From: Megalobrama amblycephala
Lineage: Eukaryota; Chordata; Actinopteri; Cypriniformes; Xenocyprididae
NCBI RefSeq assembly: GCF_018812025.1
Contig: NC_063058.1
Span: 21,657,797-21,721,796, forward strand
Direction: 5' to 3'
DNA: 64,000 nucleotides
Shown: in pieces, positions 1 through 11,951 of the stretch
Position numbering within the stretch: the stretch's first letter is position 1
Layout of the letters: each line of letters opens with the position of its first letter
Translations under genes and position numbers: made by a program
Notes under the pieces: generated by a model
What the model was told of the DNA's origin: nothing
Databases searched by the model: none
Seen by the model: the letters and a program-made list of their open reading frames with translations, nothing else

Positions 1-240
1 AATACTTAACTTGAAAAATATATTTAAAAACTTTTATGAAAATAATTATTAAAATGAGTACAAGCACATATAATTAACGCAATTTTGGGGAAAGATACTT
101 TTAAAAGTAATGCTTTACAATATTGTGTTACTCACTAAAAAAGTAACTAATTGCGTTACTTAGTTACTTTTTATGGAAAGTAATGCATTACATTACTTTT
201 GTTACTTTAATGTAAAGACCCTGTCACACCAAAAGTGAAA
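1..240. repeat. Low-complexity TAATGC/GTTACTTT-rich dispersed repeat fragment
   Basis: Alternating AGTAATGC and GTTACTTT motifs, partly inverted (for example 120-185 against 165-215), resemble a common fish interspersed repeat. No coding potential is seen. The family is not identified with certainty. Confidence 0.4.
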
Positions 241-375
241 TTAAAGGTCCCGTTCTTCGTGATCCCATGTTTCAAACTTTAGTTAGTGTGTAATGTTGTT
301 GTTAGAGTATAAATAAAATCTGTAAAACTTTAAAGCTCAAAGTTCAATGTCAAGCGAGATATTTTATTTAAATGC
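241..375 (+). repeat. Truncated copy of the TTAA-AGGTCCCGTTC family
   Basis: It starts TTAAAGGTCCCGTTCTTCG and continues with CTTTAGTTAGTGTGTAATG, which is also present near 27,075 and, inverted, near 21,310. It is the left end of a TTAA-flanked inverted-repeat element that is cut off after about 135 bp. Confidence 0.6.
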
Positions 376-1470
376 ATTACGCCCTACACTTATTTAAAAT
401 GGAAGGGAAATGCTATTACATTTTCCTTGGTTTCACCACATTAGATAAAAAAAAAAAGTTTAATTAAACTGAAACTTTTTTTTTTTAGAACCCAACATGA
501 TTACAAAGAGTACATTTCTTTGAACCTGACACTTGTTTTAAACTACATTTTAAAAGATATTTCTTCTTCTTTAAGCTAGACACTCCTATTTGTCACTGAC
601 TCTTCTACAGTCGAACGAAAGTCATACGGGCTGAATAAATGATGACAGAATTTTTATTTTTAGTTGAATTATTCCTTTAAAAAGGGCTCCAATGAATGCA
701 TTTCATTAGCAAATTCGCATATACATGAGTCCCAGTGGCCTGGTGTACAGAGGAGGAGAAGAGGTTGTAATAGGACAGATAGTACCAATCCCTTGTGTTT
801 TATGCTGACTAGAGAAATCAGATAAACCGTGCCACTACTGCAGTAGGAGAAAGTGGAAGGGAAAGTAGAGCACTGTAAACACACTTCCAAGCCATCACAC
901 TAATCACCTATGCAACACTTTTATTTAGTCAATTACTATTATGTCACAACGCCACAGTCTTGAATAATGAATAAATTAAATATGTATAAGATGTATAGTG
1001 TATAATTAAATGCAGGAACGCATGACTCATTGCACCTATTTATCGTCGTTATACCTCATGTCTGTAGTACAATACCTCAAAAACTCCACTTTTTGGATTA
1101 ATTTTTGATTGATTACACACATGCGGTGCTTTTACAATAATTGTATTGCATTGGAAGTATTCACTCTATGCAAATAAGCAACAAATTTACATTAACATCA
1201 CAGTGCGCGTCTCATTTAAGTATGCCAGGGATATTCATGAGAATCATAGTGCAAGCCAGCTCTATATAGAGTCATTTTCAGTGAAGACACTATTTCCACA
1301 AAACAAAGAATTTCTAGGTGCACAATATACCGATGGCCAATACATTAGGCCATCTTGATTTTCTTTCTTAGAATTGCAATTTTATAACACAGAATTCTAA
1401 CTTTATTTCTCATAATTTTGAGGTAACATCTCACAAAATTCCAAGTTGGAACTCAGAATTCCAAGAGAAA

Positions 1471-1510
<40 letters not shown>

Positions 1511-2323
1511 AGATTTTAACTCAAACTTCACAAGACATAAACTCGGAATTGCGAGAAATAAAGTGATAAAGAGATAAAAAGTGTGATCATATTTCATAAA
1601 TTTTAAACATCATTTTGTGTCAAAGCAAGTTTTTTTGTACATTGCTGCATCCCTAAAGCATTCTTCAGCCTCAAGCTGTAGACTGAATAAATCTTTGCAG
1701 CCCTGCAGCAAAAACTGCTTCTTATTATAGGCAAATTTTGTTATTCTTTTGACTCAAATATTCTTCTCAAATATGTCTACTCGCTGACCCGGCAGAGCCT
1801 GCTGTCTGCCGCCTTTTAAAATCTCTCTTTTTCCGAGCATTTACGACCATTAGTAAAAAGCGGATATGCGAGTGAGTCTGAACTCCAGCTGGGAGCGATG
1901 TGGATAGCATGTCTCCAGGCCAATTTATGGAGCAATTAGTCTCACAGAGCCACCGGGGTCAAACTCTCTGTAGCGCCATGGTCTAGAATAAAATAGAGAC
2001 TGTGGACAACACGGTAATGTAACCGCAAAGATGGGAAGAGGCACTACTTTTTCCTGTCTAGAGATGGTACAACAGCAAAAAAGGACAAAATGAGGACATA
2101 TCTGCTGTCAGTGTGTGGAAAAGTCTCGGGACTGCAGGAGTCTGGACCTCTATAGACTAAAGTCAACAAACCATTAAAGCATATAACCCAGCTCAGCTGT
2201 ATCGACTGGAATGCTGCTCTTATTGGCACTTTCTGGTCTGGTTTCATCTGAGTGTTCATATCAATTTATACACTTTCCTCTAAGCAGTTTTGATGAGAGG
2301 TTTTCCACCATGAAAACCGCTCG
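376..2323. other. No gene seen; AT-rich single-copy-looking DNA
   Basis: Only short open frames without codon bias. It includes a (TA)n run at about 1478-1509. No splice-consistent exon or RNA gene was recognised. Confidence 0.6.
1478..1509. repeat. (TA)n microsatellite
   Basis: Uninterrupted TA dinucleotides for about 32 bp after an A-run. Confidence 0.9.
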
Positions 2324-3876
2324 TTAAAGGGATAGTTCACCCAAAAATGAAAGGTATCCGATGATTTACTCACTCTCAAGCCATCGTAAGTATATGACTA
2401 TCTTCTTTCAGATTAACACAATTGGAGATATATTTAAAAATATCCTGGCTCTTCCAAGCTTTATAATGGTAAGTGAATGAGGGGTGGGGACCTTCTGAAG
2501 CGAAGAGATGGGATTTTGTAAGAAAAATATCCATATTTAAAACTTTATTAAGAATAATAACTAGCTTCCGGGAGACGGCCGTAGGCATCGATTTACGGTT
2601 GAAGAGTGACCACTGATCCAACGCATGACGAACGAGGAAGCTCAGAGGATAAAGCAAAGCAAAACACCGGTCACAAATTAGAAGTCTAAAATGAGAAATT
2701 TTAAAGGTGCCCTCGAATGAAAAATTGAATTTATCTTGGCATAGTCAAATAACAAGAGTTCAGTACATGGAAATGACATACAGTGAGTCTCAAACTCCAT
2801 TGTTTCCTCCTTCTTATATAAATCTCATTTGTTTAAAAGACCTCTGAAGAACAGGCGAATCTCAACATTACACCGACTGTTACGTAACAGTCAGGATCAT
2901 TAATATGTACGACCTCAATATTTGCATATGCCAGCCCATGTTCCCAACATTATGAAAGGCATTAGACAAGGGCAGCCAGTATTAACGTCTGGATGTGTGC
3001 ACAGCTGAATCATCAGACTAGGTAAGCAAGCAAGAACAATAGCAAAAAATGGCAGATGGAGCAATAATAACTGACATGATCCATGATATCATGATATTTT
3101 TAGTGATATTTGTAAATTGTCTTTGTAAATGTTTCATTAGCATGTTGCTAATGTACTGTTAAATGTGGTTAAAGTTACCATCGTTTATTACTGTATTCAC
3201 GGAGACAAGAGCCGTCGCTATTTTCATTTTTAAACACTTGCAGTCTGTATAATTCATAAACACAACTTCATTCTTTATAAATCTCTCCAACAGTGTAGCA
3301 TTAGCCGTTATCCACGGAGCACAGCCTCAAATCCATTCAGAATCAAATGTAAACAATATAACAGTATACAATACTCACATAATCCGACGCATGCATGCCG
3401 CATGCATGACGAACACTTTGTAAAGATCCATTTGAGGGTTATATTAGCTGTGTAAACTTTGTTTATGCACTGTCCAAGGCAAGCGCGAGCTCCGTGGGCG
3501 TGGAGCACGAGAATTAAAGGGCCAGTAGCCCTGAATCGGTTCATTTATAATGATGTCCCAAAATAGGCAGTTAAAAAAAATGAATTAAAAAAAATCTATG
3601 GGGTATTTTGAGCTGAAACTTCACAGACACATTCAGGGGACACCTTAGACTTATATTACATCTTTTTTTAAAAAGTTCTAGGGCACCTTTAAAGAGAAAT
3701 GTGGAAGGATTTCAATAAAAGAGAAGAGGATCTTGAGTTTGTTGCACAGCCCTATTTGTTTTAACCCTGAGAGGAGTCTAAGCTTATGATACTCCTACAT
3801 CCTGCGTCATACATTACGTCACGGGTTACTCTTGTGGCACAAGTCAAGTTAATTTTTCAGTGAACTATCCCTTTAA
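2324..3876. mobile_element. TTAA-flanked foldback element, split by a second element
   Basis: The left end TTAAAGGGATAGTTCACCC lies at 2324 and the inverted right end GTGAACTATCCCTTTAA at 3876. The sequence between them is interrupted by a complete insertion at 2701-3692. Internal TAACTAGCTTCCGG and CATCGATTTACGG also occur in the copies at 13,834 and 59,6xx. It is non-autonomous, with no transposase. The end sequence resembles the Angel-type inverted-repeat elements described in zebrafish; family naming is from memory. Confidence 0.75.
2701..3692 (+). mobile_element. TTAA-AGGTGCC element, copy 1 (complete, nested)
   Basis: Ends TTAAAGGTGCC and GGCACCTTTAA. It is about 0.98 kb, has no long open frame, and sits inside the foldback element at 2324-3876. 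A TTAA target is typical of piggyBac and Kolobok elements; which one mobilised it is unknown. The near-palindrome CGACTGTTACGTAACAGTC lies at about 2875-2894 with one change from the other copies. Confidence 0.8.
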
Positions 3877-4897
3877 GTGTCTATTTTTATTTTAAGCATT
3901 TCTATTTTCACATATAGCATTTAAATAAGATTAAGCAAATTAAAAAAATAAAGCAATAAATAGTAATATGAATAATAATTTTAAAATAATACTAATAAGA
4001 AGTATTATTATTATTATATAAAATAATTATATATCTATAGATTGTACTTATATATATATAAAAATCGTAAAAAATATTTACTTGAAGGTGATTGATAGAA
4101 AGTGTCATGGCTGTCTGTCGACACACACATGCAAACGAATCCACACCACCCTTCAGTTAATTAACATCCATGACACAGTACATAATTCCTTTCATCCCTG
4201 TTTTGATCCAGAACGGAATAACATTACTTAATGCAGATACCACCTGAGGAACACTCTGAAAAAAAAACAATCTGTTTTAAATTAGCATACTAATTGAAAC
4301 AGACCATAATAATGAAGCGGCATAAACACCGAAGAGATACGCACACGCATGATTAGGAGGGCTTCTGGTAATTAATAAAAAAGGAAAATAGCTGAACATT
4401 TCAAACAAGTCCTGGGTGTGTTGCCTACCCTTTGACCTTTGTACTGTGGGGACGGATGACTTGAGACATCTGTGCTGAGTATCACCTTAATTAACTAAAT
4501 GTGTTGGCTTAATCAATGCGTCCAGACAATAGAGTTAAAGCCCACTGAAGTATGCTTATCGAGTCTGCAGAAGGACTTTAACAGGTCAGAAAGGCTTAAC
4601 CGTGAAGTCTGTTGGCAAATCATCCAAACAATACTCAATGCATAGAAATGTTCAGTGGAGAGGGCATTGATGTGAACATGATATTAAAATCATATTGATG
4701 CAGTGAGATTTCACATACACCACATATTATTTGCAAAAATTAATTATAAAGCATAATGGGTATATTTTGTTGCAGACAATTGCAACTGCATTTGCATCTC
4801 GTTTCACTTCCATAATGTCACAATAATTTCAAAATAGAACATGCAAAAAAGGGGGAAAAAAATCATTTTTATTATATCATCCATGTAAGTGACATTA
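3877..4897. other. No gene seen; AT-rich DNA
   Basis: AT-rich stretches at 3890-4080 and otherwise unremarkable. There is no exon-like frame and no recognised transposon end. Confidence 0.55.
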
Positions 4898-5040
4898 TTA
4901 AACGGTTAGATCACACAAAAATGAAAATTATCCTGTAATTTACTCTCAAGGCATCCTAGGTTTATATGTCTTTCTTCTTTCAGCTGAACACAATCAGAGT
5001 TACATTAAAAAAATTTCCTGGCTTTTCCCAGCTTTGTATT
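4898..5040 (+). repeat. Left-end fragment of a foldback TTAA element
   Basis: It starts TTAAACGGTTAGATCACAC and carries CTCAAGGCATCCTAGG and CTTTCTTCTTTCAGC, matching the first 140 bp of the copy at 13,834. The remainder is missing. Confidence 0.6.
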
Positions 5041-5494
5041 TTCCATGTTCTAGGACCTTTATTTTGATGGGGTTTTTTATGTTTCCATTGTTCCCACTTT
5101 CTGTGTTTAGTTCCTGTTTTACTTTTCCCTTGTTTGTTACCGTAATGAGGTTTTTATTGATATGGGAAGGAGGAGGCGGAAACAGGAAAACGTTAAACAT
5201 ATCTTTAATAATAAAATAAACATAAGAGACAAAACGAAATTAAAGCGGCAGCCTATAACGGACTGTTTCCCATTTGGTTTATCATCTTCTCCTCTTTGGA
5301 TTTATGTTTGGATTACTGGCATCTTTTCCCTTGTTTGGATTATCTTTGAGACTTTTGAATAAAGATCCTTGCCTCTCCTCATCCCTGCACGACCATAAAA
5401 GGAACTAAAATACTAAAACTGAAATAAATAACTTAAATGCTGAAGAAACTAAAACCAAACTAAAACATTGATTGAGAGCGAACTAACAAGACTA
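5041..5494. other. No gene seen
   Basis: Rich in GTTCC/TTTCC motifs, with AATAAAGATCC near 5359. This could be the decayed end of a retroelement, but no boundaries can be fixed. Confidence 0.4.
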
Positions 5495-5569
5495 CACTCT
5501 AAAAAAAAAAGGTGCTATATAGTACCAAAAGTGGTTCTTTGGCTTGTAATCATAGGGGAACCACTTTAA

Positions 5570-5908
5570 CGCTGCATTCACACGGGGCGTCAGCGTCAAC
5601 GCTTGACGGAGGGCGTGTCTGAAGCTTGTGTTGACGCGACCGTTATAGTGATAACAGCCAATCACATTACTTTCCGGTGTTTCACAAACGCAATTGGCTA
5701 GCAACTGCTCTAGGGTATTTGCATAGGGCGATCTGATTGGATGACGCCTGCGTTGGCGCTTGAAAAGTTGAGAAATCTTCAACTTCTGCCGCTTGCAACG
5801 CGAGTGAAGCGACGCGACGGAACCCACAATTCAGTTCGGCAACGCATGACGTCACCCATTCAAAGTAAATGAGAAGCGTTAACGCTGGCGCCCCGTGTGA
5901 ATGCAGCG
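5570..5908. mobile_element. 339-bp inverted-repeat element with TAA target duplication (Harbinger-like)
   Basis: Terminal repeats of about 37 bp begin CGCTGCATTCACACGGGGCG, inverted at the right end with two mismatches. TAA flanks both sides (5567-5569 and 5909-5911), which fits PIF/Harbinger targets. It is far more GC-rich than its host and interrupts the CACTA-like element. An open frame across it on the minus strand is a by-product of the GC content. Confidence 0.7.
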
Positions 5909-5967
5909 TAAGTGCTGTGTAGCACCAAATCTTGGTGTTTCAGTGGTGCTTCAGTGGTTCTTCACCA

Positions 5968-7500
5968 GTTCTTTGGGATGACTGAGGTGCTATAAAGCAC
6001 CGCTACCGTATTCAGAACCGGATAAGCCCTTGTATGGTTCTTTGGGATGACTGAGGTGCTATAAAGCACCGCTACCGTATACAGAACTGGATAAGCCCCT
6101 GTATGGTTCTTCAGTGGTTCTTTGGGATGACTGAGGTGCTATAAAGCACCGCTACCGTATACAGAACCGGATAAACCCTTGTATGGTTCTTCACCAGTTC
6201 TTTGGGATGACTGAGGTGCTATAAAGCACCGCTACCGTATACAGAACCAGATAAGCCCCTGTATGGTTCTTCAGTGGTTCTTTGGGATAACTGAGGTGCT
6301 ATAAAGCACCGCTACCGTATTCAGAACCGGATAAGCCCCTGTATGGTTCTTTGGGATGACTGAGGTGCTATAAAGCACCGCTACCGTATACAGAACTGGA
6401 TAAGCCCCTGTATGGTTCTTCAGTGGTTCTTTGGGATGACTGAGGTGCTATAAAGCACCGCTACCGTATACAGAACCGGATAAGCCCTTGTATTGTTCTT
6501 CACCAGTTCTTTGGGATGACTGAGGTGCTATAAAGCACCGCTACCGTATACAGAACCAGATAAGCCCCTGTATGGTTCTTCAGTGGTTCTTTGGGATGAC
6601 TGAGGTGCTATAAAGCACCGCTACCGTATTCAGAACCGGATAAGCCCCTGTATGGTTCTTTGGGATGACTGAGGTGCTATAAAGCACCGCTACCGTATAC
6701 AGAACCGGATAAGCCCTTGTATGGTTCTTCACCAGTTCTTTGGGATGACTGAGGTGCTATAAAGCACCGCTACCGTATACAGAACCAGATAAGCCCCTGT
6801 ATGGTTCTTCAGTGGTTCTTTGGGATAACTGAGGTGCTATAAAGCACCGCTACCGTATTCAGAACCGGATAAGCCCCTGTATGGTTCTTTGGGATGACTG
6901 AGGTGCTATAAAGCACCGCTACCGTATACAGAACTGGATAAGCCCCTGTATGGTTCTTCAGTGGTTCTTTGGGATGACTGAGGTGCTATAAAGCACCGCT
7001 ACCGTATACAGAACCGGATAAGCCCTTGTATTGTTCTTCACCAGTTCTTTGGGATGACTGAGGTGCTATAAAGCACCGCTACCGTATACAGAACCAGATA
7101 AGCCCCTGTATGGTTCTTCAGTGGTTCTTTGGGATGACTGAGGTGCTATAAAGCACCGCTACCGTATTCAGAACCGGATAAGCCCCTGTATGGTTCTTTG
7201 GGATGACTGAGGTGCTATAAAGCACCGCTACCGTATACAGAACTGGATAAGCCCCTGTATGGTTCTTCAGTGGTTCTTTGGGATGCCTGAGGTGCTATAA
7301 AGCACCGCTACCGTATTCAGAACCGGATAAGCCCCTGTATGGTTCTTCACCGGTTCTTTGGGATGACTGAGGTGCTATAAAGCACCGCTACCGTATTCAG
7401 AACCGGACAAGCCCCTGTATGGTTCTTCAGTGGTTCTTTGGGGTGGTTAAGGTGCTATATAGCACCACTGCCGTACAAAGAACCTGTTAATCCCCTTTAA
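5968..7500. repeat. Tandem array, 69/80-bp units in a higher-order pattern
   Basis: About 20 units share GGTTCTTTGGGATGACTGAG, the hairpin GGTGCTATAAAGCACC and CGCTACCGTAT. Units differ at TATTCAG/TATACAG, AACTGG/AACCGG/AACCAG and in whether an 11-12 bp GGTTCTTCAGT/GGTTCTTCACCA tail is present. Four unit types recur in fixed order with a period of about 310 bp, one period lacking a unit. The GGTGCTATAAAGCACC core is a variant of the element's own end motif. Units are conserved end to end with no unique spacers. Confidence 0.9.
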
Positions 7501-7726
7501 AGGTTATTTATGAGCCAAAGAAGCACTGTTGGTGCTGTTTAGCACCATTTTTGTTGAAGAAATAAAGTGAGTTATGGCACCTCTTATGGGTTCTACATAG
7601 CACCATTTGACAAAGGTGCTGTAGAGCACCTTTAAAGATATGGCGCTAGATAGCACCAAAAGTGGTTCCCTATGATTATGAGCCAAGAACCACTTTTAAT
7701 GCTATATAGCACTTTTTTTTAGATGG

Positions 7727-9484
7727 TAAACTAAACTGAAAAGACAAATAAAAATTCAAATTCAAAATTATAATAACGCTGATGTCCACAAAACACTGAC
7801 ATCTACTAAACCTCTATGACCAGTAAAAACCATTTAAAGTTATGTTACCTGTTTTTGACATATGTGATCTGCTGATTAGTTAAAATTTCCCCAAGCCTTA
7901 GAGAAAGTGAGAGCAGATGAAAAGTTAAAAGATCATCTTGATGTGTTTGCCTCACACCCCTTTACCATTTTCACTATGCTTATGTTCGTAGTGAGAGAGA
8001 GTTTTGCTGGCACAACCTTTAGGGAAATTAATTCATTTACTAAGTGTCTTAATAATTACACTGACATCGGGGTTAATTGCCTAATCCGTACTGCCATAGA
8101 CACGTCCTGTTGAAATCCCCACACAATCTGTTCCAGAAACGGGGGCCAGAGGATACCCGCAACAGTGGGACACTTTGACCTAAATAAAAAGTTTTCTCTG
8201 AATACGGATGCTCCTTTAGACAAACCCTAATCTGCTAATGTTGTTTTCTCATCCATTTTGAGCAAATATGTGCGGCATGTAAATATTTCATCGATGGATG
8301 AAGGTGTGTGCCACAAGATGCGTTTCGCAACAATGACTCGTTCTTTTTCACTTAAAAAATGGCAGAATAAATGAGGCACCAAATTAAAAATCAAGGTTGC
8401 TGCAAATAACTGCAACTAATGAGGCATCGCTATAGAAGTTTCACACACGTTCCTTTCTTGAAAGACTCGCAGACCTTAGAAACTGTGTGTTTTGCTTTGG
8501 AGGGCTCTCCTTAGCGTAAGATAATGAACAGATCATTGCGGATCAGGACAAAGAGGATGATGGATGTCTCTGTCAACACGAGGCTGAAAAGTGGGGAAAG
8601 AGTCCATCTAGAGAATCTGAAGTGTTTAAGTAAGTCTCATTAGCAAAAGCCTGAAAGAGGCTTGTTATGTGTCTGAAATTTCCCTCTACATTCCCCATAT
8701 TGATGAAGCCCTGTACAAACAGTCTTCTTTATGAAGCATTTACAAACTTCTAGTTACTTTGGCTTTGGATCATTCAGATATAACCCTCTATTTTTTTTTC
8801 TGTTCTTTCTTTTTCATTATTTTTTTTTGGATCACTGAGGTCTCCTATCTATGTTGATATCTCATTAATCAAACTCTGCCACATAAAAGAAAGGCTGCCA
8901 ACCCCATCAGCGCTCTAATAAGATCTGCTGAAGTTAATCACTGCTTCAAACGCGGAAAATTGATCAGCGCGTAGACCGACGTCTCCAAACAATGACATTC
9001 ATTCATATTCAGCCGTCTGCCATATTGCCACAAACAGTTTCACTGCGTGACTGAACAGCCTTCATTTTCCTTTACTCTGACATTTGTATTTGTCCTTCAG
9101 TGCACCGTTGCACAGTAACGGTATGTGTTTGGCACATACCATACCAAAAAATTAACTAAAAACCAAAATCAATCATTTTAAATGCTTCAAGTGAATTTAG
9201 GCATCTCAGCATTAAAATGTACAGTATGAAAAAGTTTAGCGTAATTTCGGGAAACTTTTAAACCAGGCAACTTTCTGTCGGTCAACCATGTGACTAACTT
9301 GAAACCGTTGCGAAATCTTTCACTTTTCATTCCCAATCGTGTGGACTTCTATTGGGATGACTGGATTTTGCTTGTGAAAATTAAAATTTAACACTAAATG
9401 TGATAACTCCAAAGATAAATGTAAATAAAAGGAAATGACTACGTACAATAAAAAAAAAAATCTATATTGTCCATTACGGGTGAC
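7727..9484. other. No gene seen; single-copy-looking DNA
   Basis: No transposon ends, no exon-like frame and no RNA gene recognised. Some sub-stretches (for example 8460-8620) are less AT-rich and could be conserved non-coding sequence, but this cannot be judged from one genome. Confidence 0.5.
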
Positions 9485-10434
9485 TAGGCCTGCCTCCTAA
9501 TATTCGACTAATCGTTAGTTGGCTAGTCGCAGAAAAAAAAACTTGTGGCGAAGTCCCGCAGTCCATTAGGAACAGATTGTTAATGGCGGGTTCTCGTGGT
9601 AATTACAGTATGTCAGGGAGGAAATCCAAACGTTCGCCTATCATCCATCAACCTCAAATATGGCTTATCATTTGAAACATGTAAGTAGTTGCATGGCTGC
9701 ACGCTCTAACGTTAACCTAGATAAATGTGCGCTATTATTGGTGTATATCCAAGTGTTTGTGCGGAGCGTGGAAGCTAAAGTACAGCACGCTTACTGCACG
9801 ACATGGAGGCGCCGGCACAATCACTTGCATTTTTTCCTGATAACATTTTTGGTCATACAGATAAGAGTAATACATCATTCGAAACATGTAAAGGGTCTAC
9901 TTTTTATTTGTGTAAACTGATAATAACAAGAAAACATTGTGCCTTTATAAAATAAAGAAAACAAGGATACGATTTCTGCCATCTCAGTCTCTGTGAACTT
10001 GAGTGCGTCAAACAAATTAACCAAAACCCAGTGTATACTTGCCTCACAGACATGGGAAATATATCTATAGAAAGCTTGAAATGTCAAGCGATTTTCAACC
10101 AGTTGGAACACAAATATTCTCAGATTATGTAATTCATATGAAACGTGCATATAGGTGCGTCAGCTAATTTATCAATAAATTATTAAAATGTTCATTCTCC
10201 TTGCTCCTCTTTTCACGACACATTCATAATCTTTACTTTTACTTTTGTCAGTGCACTGTGGCAAGCTTTATGTGTGCGTTTGAGCGCTGATATAGGCTAT
10301 GTATTATATATAGGCAATAAAAGGCTCATTATAATTTATATGGTCTATTAATATACCGTTGCGATTAGTCGACTAATAGCTTAAATGAATGACTACTAGT
10401 CGACTAGAAAAATCTTTAGTCGAGGGCAGCCCTA
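9485..10434. mobile_element. hAT-type non-autonomous element, 950 bp
   Basis: The right end AGTCGAGGGCAGCCCTA is inverted at the left as TAGGCCTGCCTCC, followed by CGACTAATCG. The flanking 8-mers CGGGTGAC (9477-9484) and CTGGTGAC (10435-10442) match at 7 of 8 bases, as expected for an older hAT target duplication. No transposase frame is present. Its ends match a family common in fish (from memory). Confidence 0.75.
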
Positions 10435-11074
10435 CTGGTGACTGATGGTCCTTATATATTGTGCATCCCTAATGTGCACAAATAATTGTTCACTATAAAA
10501 CCAGGAATATGCTTTAGAAAGTAAATTGTGATTAAAGTTTTATGATTTAAATTTTAAGGACCAGATTTACTAACTGCTTTCACCAGCGCAAACCCTCTTT
10601 TGCCGTTAAAAACTACTGTCAGGATTTACTAAATACACAAAGTGAAAAAATAATGAAAAGGTGTGGACAGTTGTTTTTGCATTTCCACCTTATTGCCTGT
10701 GCATTTGTAGGAGTTTCCCATTCAGAAGCAAAATTTATGAGACAAGAGAATGGGACGAGATGTGATTTACTAAGGTTGACAGGAGTCAATTTACTGGTAT
10801 TTGAGACATTATTTAACGCTGAAAAAAAGCATGTCTCGTGCTTGACACGGCTTTGTCTGTGTTCTTTAATGTAAATCAGCCGCAGAACTTTCCACTCCCA
10901 TCAGTGTAAATATAATCCCGTCTTGAGTAATTAATTTATACTTAATTTAAATGGTCGTTTACAAACACATGCTTTGAACAGGGCCACTGAACATTGGATT
11001 TTTTATTTAAAGGAATTAAATAATTTAAGGACTAATGGGGATTAAAGGGAATAAAGAAAATGGAATAAGAACAG
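10435..11074. other. No gene seen; possible old dispersed repeat at 10,558-10,910
   Basis: The stretch starting GGACCAGATTTACTAACTGC looks like a dispersed fish repeat (inference from memory). A 73-codon open frame here has no recognisable features. Confidence 0.35.
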
Positions 11075-11951
11075 TTAAAGGTGCCCTAGAATCAAAAATT
11101 GAATTTACCATGGCATAGTTGAATAACAAGAGTTCAGTACATGGAAATGACATACAGTGAGTCTCAAACACTGTTGTTTCCTCCTTCTTATGTAAATTTC
11201 ATTTGTTTAAAAGACCTCCGAAGAACAGGTGAATCTCAACATAACACCGACTGTTACGTAACAGTCGGGATCATTAATATGTACGCCCCCAATATTTGCA
11301 TATGCCAGCCCATGTTCAAGGCATTACACAAGGGCAGGCAGTATTAACATCTGGATCTGTGCACAGCTGAATCATCAGACTAGGTAAGCAAGCAAGGACA
11401 ACAGCGAAAAATGGCAGATGGAGCAATAATAACTGACATGATCCATGATTACATGATGTGGTTAAAGTTACCATCGTTTCTTACTGTATTCACGGACTGT
11501 CGTTATTTTCATTTTTAAACACTTGAAGTCTGTATAATTCATAAACACTCTATAAATCTCTCTAACAGTGTGTAATGTTAGCTTTAGCCACGGAGCATAG
11601 CCTCAAACTCATTCAGAATCAAATGTAAACATCCAAATAAATACCATACTTACGCGATTAGACATGCTGCATGACGAACACTTTGTAAAGATCCATTTTG
11701 AGGGTTATAGCTGTGTGAACTTTGTTTATGGTGTTTAAGGCAGTCGCGAGCTCGGGGGCGGGGAGCGTGAGAATTTAAAGGGGCCGCAGCCTAAATCAGC
11801 GCATATTTAATGATGTCCCAAAATAGGCAGTTAAAAAAATGAATAAAAAAAAATCTATGGGGTATTTTGAGCTGAAACTTCACAGACACATTCAGGGGAC
11901 ACCTTAGACTTATATTACATCTTTTGAAAACACGTTCTACGGCACCTTTAA
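11075..11951 (+). mobile_element. TTAA-AGGTGCC element, copy 2 (complete)
   Basis: TTAAAGGTGCCCTAG at the left and GGCACCTTTAA at the right. It matches copy 1 over most of its length with small deletions. It carries the perfect 20-bp palindrome CGACTGTTACGTAACAGTCG at 11248-11267. There is no transposase. Confidence 0.85.

Larger units (their letters stand above)
5495..7726. mobile_element. CACTA (EnSpm)-like non-autonomous element with an internal tandem array
   Basis: The left end CACTCTAAAAAAAAAAGG runs into GGTGCTATATAGTACC, AAAGTGGTTC and TAATCATAGGGGAACCACTT. The same motifs appear inverted at the right end (GAACCACTTTTAATGCTA, then TTTTTTTTAGA) up to about 7726. No transposase remains. 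Most of the interior is a tandem array (5968-7500), and a smaller inverted-repeat element (5570-5908) sits near the left end. The class is inferred from the CACT terminus and subterminal repeats. Confidence 0.7.

Noticed and set aside
5492..5827. 111-codon minus-strand open frame
   Set aside because: Covers the GC-rich Harbinger-like element; stop-poor because of base composition, with no protein features.
5968..7500. CRISPR-like appearance of a regular repeat array
   Set aside because: Units are repeated end to end with no unique spacers, lie inside a eukaryotic transposon, and the window is vertebrate DNA.
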